Origin: Bacteroidales bacterium
Lineage (GTDB): Bacteria; Bacteroidota; Bacteroidia; Bacteroidales; UBA932
Direction: 5' to 3'
DNA: 64,000 bases
Assembly (NCBI GenBank): GCA_012798805.1
Contig: JAAZMM010000004.1
Coordinates: forward strand, 25,045 to 89,044
This document shows positions 60,355 through 64,000 of this stretch, in pieces. The notes beneath the pieces were generated by a model. It searched no databases. It was not told where the DNA came from and worked only from the letters and a program-made list of their open reading frames with translations. The first letter of the stretch is position 1; every line of letters starts with the position of its first letter. The position numbers were made by a program, and so were the translations under genes.

Positions 60355-60420
60355 GGGGTAGATAGGAGCGGGGCGACCTCCCACAAAAAAAATAAAGCGA
60401 CCGGAGGTCACTTTAAGTTT
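60355..60420. repeat. 66-bp direct repeat, copy 1 (contains terminator-like hairpin)
   Basis: Identical to 60492-60557: ggggtagataggagcggggcgacctcccacaaaaaaaataaagcgaccggaggtcactttaagttt. Confidence 0.95.
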
Positions 60421-60491
60421 ACAACAATTCAGCAAAGCTGAAGGCAGCGCTTCTGCGATGCTTTGGTTCCCCAAGGGAACCATAAAAAGGA

Positions 60492-60557
60492 GGGGTAGAT
60501 AGGAGCGGGGCGACCTCCCACAAAAAAAATAAAGCGACCGGAGGTCACTTTAAGTTT
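60492..60557. repeat. 66-bp direct repeat, copy 2, abutting the tRNA-Val 3' end
   Basis: Exact copy of 60355-60420, 137 bp away. Confidence 0.95.
60522..60551 (-). terminator. Rho-independent terminator for tRNA-Val
   Basis: On the minus strand AAAGTGACC-TCC-GGTCGCTTT-A-TTTTTTTT; same structure repeated at 60385-60414. Confidence 0.85.
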
Positions 60558-60562
60558 TTTTG

Positions 60563-60637
60563 TGGGAGCAATAGGATTCGAACCTATGGCCCTCTGCTTG
60601 TAAGGCAGATGCTCTAAACCAGCTGAGCTATGCTCCC
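60563..60637 (-). tRNA. tRNA-Val (anticodon UAC)
   Basis: Minus strand GGGAGCATAGCTCAGCTGGTTTAGAGCATCTGCCTTACAAGCAGAGGGCCATAGGTTCGAATCCTATTGCTCCCA folds as a cloverleaf; anticodon loop CTTACAA; CCA not encoded. Confidence 0.95.
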
Positions 60638-60689
60638 TTTTCTTTTGGGACTGCAAATATAGATACTTTTTTAAAATAGCCAAAATAAA

Positions 60690-61805
60690 ATGAAGAAAAT
60701 CACATTATTTTTAATTCTTTGCGTTGTAATAAGTGCTTGTGATGGCTCCGGGTCCAATATTTTAGATTTAATACGGACAGTAAAGGAATTTCCTCAAGAT
60801 GTTAAAGCTGCAAAAATACCGGTCCTTCAATATTCCTTTTTTGAGGATGATGTATCGGTTGGTGGAGTTATTCTTGCAGATAGCGTTTACAATTATACCC
60901 AGCCTGCTAATGAATCGAGTATCTTCCAGGCAGCTTCACTAAGCAAACCGATATTTGCATATATTGTGATGAAAATGGTGGATAAGGGAGAGATTGACCT
61001 TGACGCACCGATTTCTCAATATACTGATATGGAGCGATTTGAGGATAAAAAAATGGCTTCCATTCTCACTCCGAGAATGGTCCTCGCGCATACCACCGGC
61101 TTACCCAATTGGGCGGCAGGTCCCTCATCTGATGAATGGCCGACAAGTGTTATTCGTTTCAAATATCCGGCTGACTCCTGTTTTTCCTACTCAGGCGAGG
61201 GCTTTTCCTATCTACAGCGTGCTGTAGAGGCAATTCGCGGTGCATCACTTGATGAGATTGCACGCGAAGAGGTCTTCAAACCTCTGGAAATGAACTCCAC
61301 ATCATATGGCTGGTTGCCTCAATATGATAGTCTGGCGCTTGACGGCTTCAATCGTGCTGCTGAAAATCGAGGACAAGGACGCCACCCGCGTGAGAATAGT
61401 GCCTACACTCTGCGCACTAATGCTGCCGACTATACGCGTTTTTTAATGGCTCTAATGGATGGAAAAGGCCTAAGTGACACTTCGCACTCAGAAATGCTCA
61501 AACCGCAAGTACATGCGATACGCTATGCTGATAACCATCGCGACTGCGATTCCACTATCTGGTGGGCTCTTGGTCTTGGAGCAATTTATTCTGATACAAG
61601 CGCTGCTGAGAAAGGAGAGGAGCCGCGCTATTATTGGCATTGGGGAGATAACGGCAACTTTAAGGCACTCTTTGTTTTCCGTCCGGAAGATCAAATTGGA
61701 GTAGTCTATTTTACTAATAGCGCAAATGGTCACGACATAGTTACATCATTTACACGCGTTCTATTTGGAGAAAAGCTTCCTATCCAGGATTGGATTCAGA
61801 AATAG
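60690..61805 (+). CDS. Serine hydrolase, class C beta-lactamase-like (lipoprotein)
   Basis: Lipobox VISACDGS; SLSK (SxxK), YSGEG, HWG motifs. Confidence 0.9.
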   Translation: MKKITLFLILCVVISACDGSGSNILDLIRTVKEFPQDVKAAKIPVLQYSFFEDDVSVGGVILADSVYNYTQPANESSIFQAASLSKPIFAYIVMKMVDKGEIDLDAPISQYTDMERFEDKKMASILTPRMVLAHTTGLPNWAAGPSSDEWPTSVIRFKYPADSCFSYSGEGFSYLQRAVEAIRGASLDEIAREEVFKPLEMNSTSYGWLPQYDSLALDGFNRAAENRGQGRHPRENSAYTLRTNAADYTRFLMALMDGKGLSDTSHSEMLKPQVHAIRYADNHRDCDSTIWWALGLGAIYSDTSAAEKGEEPRYYWHWGDNGNFKALFVFRPEDQIGVVYFTNSANGHDIVTSFTRVLFGEKLPIQDWIQK

Positions 61806-61837
61806 AGGAGTTTAAAAGCACTTATAATTGTTTATAT

Positions 61838-64000
61838 ATGAAAACCACACACTACTATTTGCTGCTGATCCTAATTGTAATTGCATGCTCATGTCAGGGA
61901 AATAAGGTAAAGGAGAATGCAAATGCGACAGATGTTGTTCAGTTAATTCCAATGCCCAATAAAGTAAAAGTAGGGCGGGGTTTTCTCGATATTTCTTCGG
62001 GTTTCAAATTGAATTTTTTGGAGCTTAGTACGGAAAAGGGCAATAATATGGGCTCTGCTGAGATTGTGAGCAATCTGAGAGCCTATTTGGATACTACAGC
62101 ATTGAATATTTCAGATTCCGGTGTAGAGGTAAAGTTTTCGTTAAATAGTCTGCAGCACTCTAATGTTTCGAATTATTCAAACGACTCGAAAATCTTGAGT
62201 AACTCAAACAAGGCAAATGACACAAATAGCTCGAACTATTCGAAAAATTCGAATAGTTCAAATGATCCATATAGTTCTGACAACCCTGATTTTCCGGACG
62301 AATCTTATACTTTGGCTGTCAATAAAAATGGGGTCCAAATAGAAGCAACGAGTGAAGCAGGACTCTTTTATGCCATTCAAACTCTTATCCAACTTACTGA
62401 ACACAATCCCAATGAACTACCCTTTATTGAGATAGAAGATAGCCCCCGTTTCGCTTATCGCGGAATGCATCTTGATGTTTCACGCCATTTCTTTTCGCTC
62501 GATTTTCTGAAAAAGCAAATAGATATGATGGCACATTACAAACTCAACCATTTCCATTGGCATCTTACAGATGGGCCGGGTTGGCGAATTGAAATCAAAC
62601 AATATCCCGATTTGACAAATATTGCCGCCTGGCGTACACATTCGCTTTGGAAAGAGTGGTGGGCCTCGGAACGAAAATATACAAATGATGGTGCTCCTAA
62701 TGCTTATGGTGGCTATTATACGCAAGAAGAGGCGAGAGAATTGGTTGAATATGCTGCAAAAAGACATATTACAATCATTCCTGAAATTGAGATGCCAGGA
62801 CATTCTGAGGAGGCTTTAGCTCTTTACCCGCATCTTGCCTGTACCGGCAAACCCTATACGAGCAGCGAATTTTGTATTGGTAATGAAGAGACTTTCGTTT
62901 TCCTGGAAAATGTTTTGGATGAAATTATGGATGTTTTTCCTTCGAAACAGATCCATATAGGCGGAGATGAGGCGAGTAAAGTGCATTGGAAAAAGTGTCC
63001 CAAATGTCAGGAGCGCATAAAAAATGAGAATTTAAAGGATGAGGCCGGGCTTCAAAGTTACCTTATCAGAAGAATAGAAAAATATCTGCACTCGAAAGGG
63101 AGAGAACTGATAGGCTGGGATGAAATACTTGAAGGCGGATTGGATAAAAGTGCCATTATAATGAATTGGCGCGATGAAAACATAGGCCTGCAAGCTCTTC
63201 AAAGTGGACATAAAGTGATTATGACTCCCGGCAAATATACCTACTTCAACAGTTATCAGGCTTCGCCTGAAAATGAGCCTGAGGCGATCGGTGGTTTTTT
63301 ACCTTTGGAAAATGTTTATGCTTATAATCCTGTTCCTGATTGGCTTTCAGTAGATGAAATAGAGGGGATTTGGGGCGTACAAGCCTGCCTGTGGACGGAG
63401 TATATCCCTACCGAAGAGCATGCAGAATATATGCTTTACCCTCGTCTGCTGGCTCTTGCTGAGGTGGCTTGGACTAATGCCCGGAACAAATCCTGGGAGT
63501 CCTTTAAATATCGTGTAAATCAATCTATTCCGATACTACGGCAGAAGGGTTACAACACTTTCACTCTGAGTAAAGAACCCGAGATTTTCATGGCAAACGA
63601 TTCTATTCAAAGAGCAATCGCCCTTACTTTGAATTCCGAGATATGTCCTGTAGAAATACGCTATACAACAGATGGCTCAATGGTTACAAGTGAGTCACAG
63701 CTCTACGAGACTCCCATTTTGATTAGGGATTCGGCAAATCTGAAAGCTCAGCTATTTAGAGATGGAAAGCCTTTAGGTGATGTTATAGAAAAACGAATAG
63801 ATTATCATAAAGCAATAGGGAAAAAGATTGAATACCTTAATTCATATAATAGATATTACCCGGCAAGCGGGATAAACAGCCTGATTGATGGATTGTATGG
63901 CGGTTTTTCACACGGCGATGGCTTCTGGCAGGGTTTTATAGGGGCCCCCTTTGATGTCATCATAGACTTAGGCGAAATGGATTCGCTTCGTCACATTCGT
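61838..64000 (+). CDS. GH20 beta-N-acetylhexosaminidase (3' end beyond window)
   Basis: ATG 61838, lipobox-like IACSCQG; RGMHLDVSRHFFSLDFLKKQID, FHWHLTDGPGWRIEIKQYP, HIGGDEASKVHWKKC; open to window end. Confidence 0.93.
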   Translation, partial: MKTTHYYLLLILIVIACSCQGNKVKENANATDVVQLIPMPNKVKVGRGFLDISSGFKLNFLELSTEKGNNMGSAEIVSNLRAYLDTTALNISDSGVEVKFSLNSLQHSNVSNYSNDSKILSNSNKANDTNSSNYSKNSNSSNDPYSSDNPDFPDESYTLAVNKNGVQIEATSEAGLFYAIQTLIQLTEHNPNELPFIEIEDSPRFAYRGMHLDVSRHFFSLDFLKKQIDMMAHYKLNHFHWHLTDGPGWRIEIKQYPDLTNIAAWRTHSLWKEWWASERKYTNDGAPNAYGGYYTQEEARELVEYAAKRHITIIPEIEMPGHSEEALALYPHLACTGKPYTSSEFCIGNEETFVFLENVLDEIMDVFPSKQIHIGGDEASKVHWKKCPKCQERIKNENLKDEAGLQSYLIRRIEKYLHSKGRELIGWDEILEGGLDKSAIIMNWRDENIGLQALQSGHKVIMTPGKYTYFNSYQASPENEPEAIGGFLPLENVYAYNPVPDWLSVDEIEGIWGVQACLWTEYIPTEEHAEYMLYPRLLALAEVAWTNARNKSWESFKYRVNQSIPILRQKGYNTFTLSKEPEIFMANDSIQRAIALTLNSEICPVEIRYTTDGSMVTSESQLYETPILIRDSANLKAQLFRDGKPLGDVIEKRIDYHKAIGKKIEYLNSYNRYYPASGINSLIDGLYGGFSHGDGFWQGFIGAPFDVIIDLGEMDSLRHIR

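Overview
64-kb chromosomal window from a Bacteroidota-like genome, inferred from lipoprotein and SusC-free outer-membrane style, TAnnTTTG-type promoters and gene repertoire. Left flank (1-12.5 kb): Ig-like lipoprotein, Rel/SpoT, solitary HydG, YihY, LigA, a PPi-type phosphofructokinase, GH13, an alpha/beta hydrolase and a HAD protein, closed by a strong intrinsic terminator at about 12.6 kb. Centre (12.7-38.8 kb): a complete Wzx/Wzy-type surface polysaccharide locus. It holds a contiguous WbpA-B-D-E-like module with a distal WbpI/WecB-like epimerase, an initiating sugar transferase, a FnlA/CapE-like dehydratase, a second aminotransferase plus cupin, glycosyltransferases, CapA-like and CapK/PaaK-like proteins, an antisense asparagine-synthase-like amidotransferase, and Wza/Wzc at the 3' end followed by an intrinsic terminator. 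Right flank (39-64 kb): Rpn-type PD-(D/E)XK protein, SLC13 permease, TrmH-like methyltransferase, BamA/TamA-like barrel, three GH20 and one NagZ-like GH3 hexosaminidase, peptidases, an outer-membrane barrel followed by PotABCD, tRNA-Val(UAC) and a serine hydrolase. The least-explained part is the intergenic segment 60245-60640: a 19-bp perfect hairpin across the potD stop codon, short GC-rich repeats, a 66-bp direct repeat carrying a terminator, and a tRNA trailer that mimics the tRNA acceptor stem. I saw no CRISPR array, rRNA, prophage or intact IS element. No clearly new multi-gene system can be demonstrated from sequence alone. The best candidates are the polysaccharide locus chemistry, the porin-Pot operon with a TM-tailed PotD, and the tRNA-Val repeat region.
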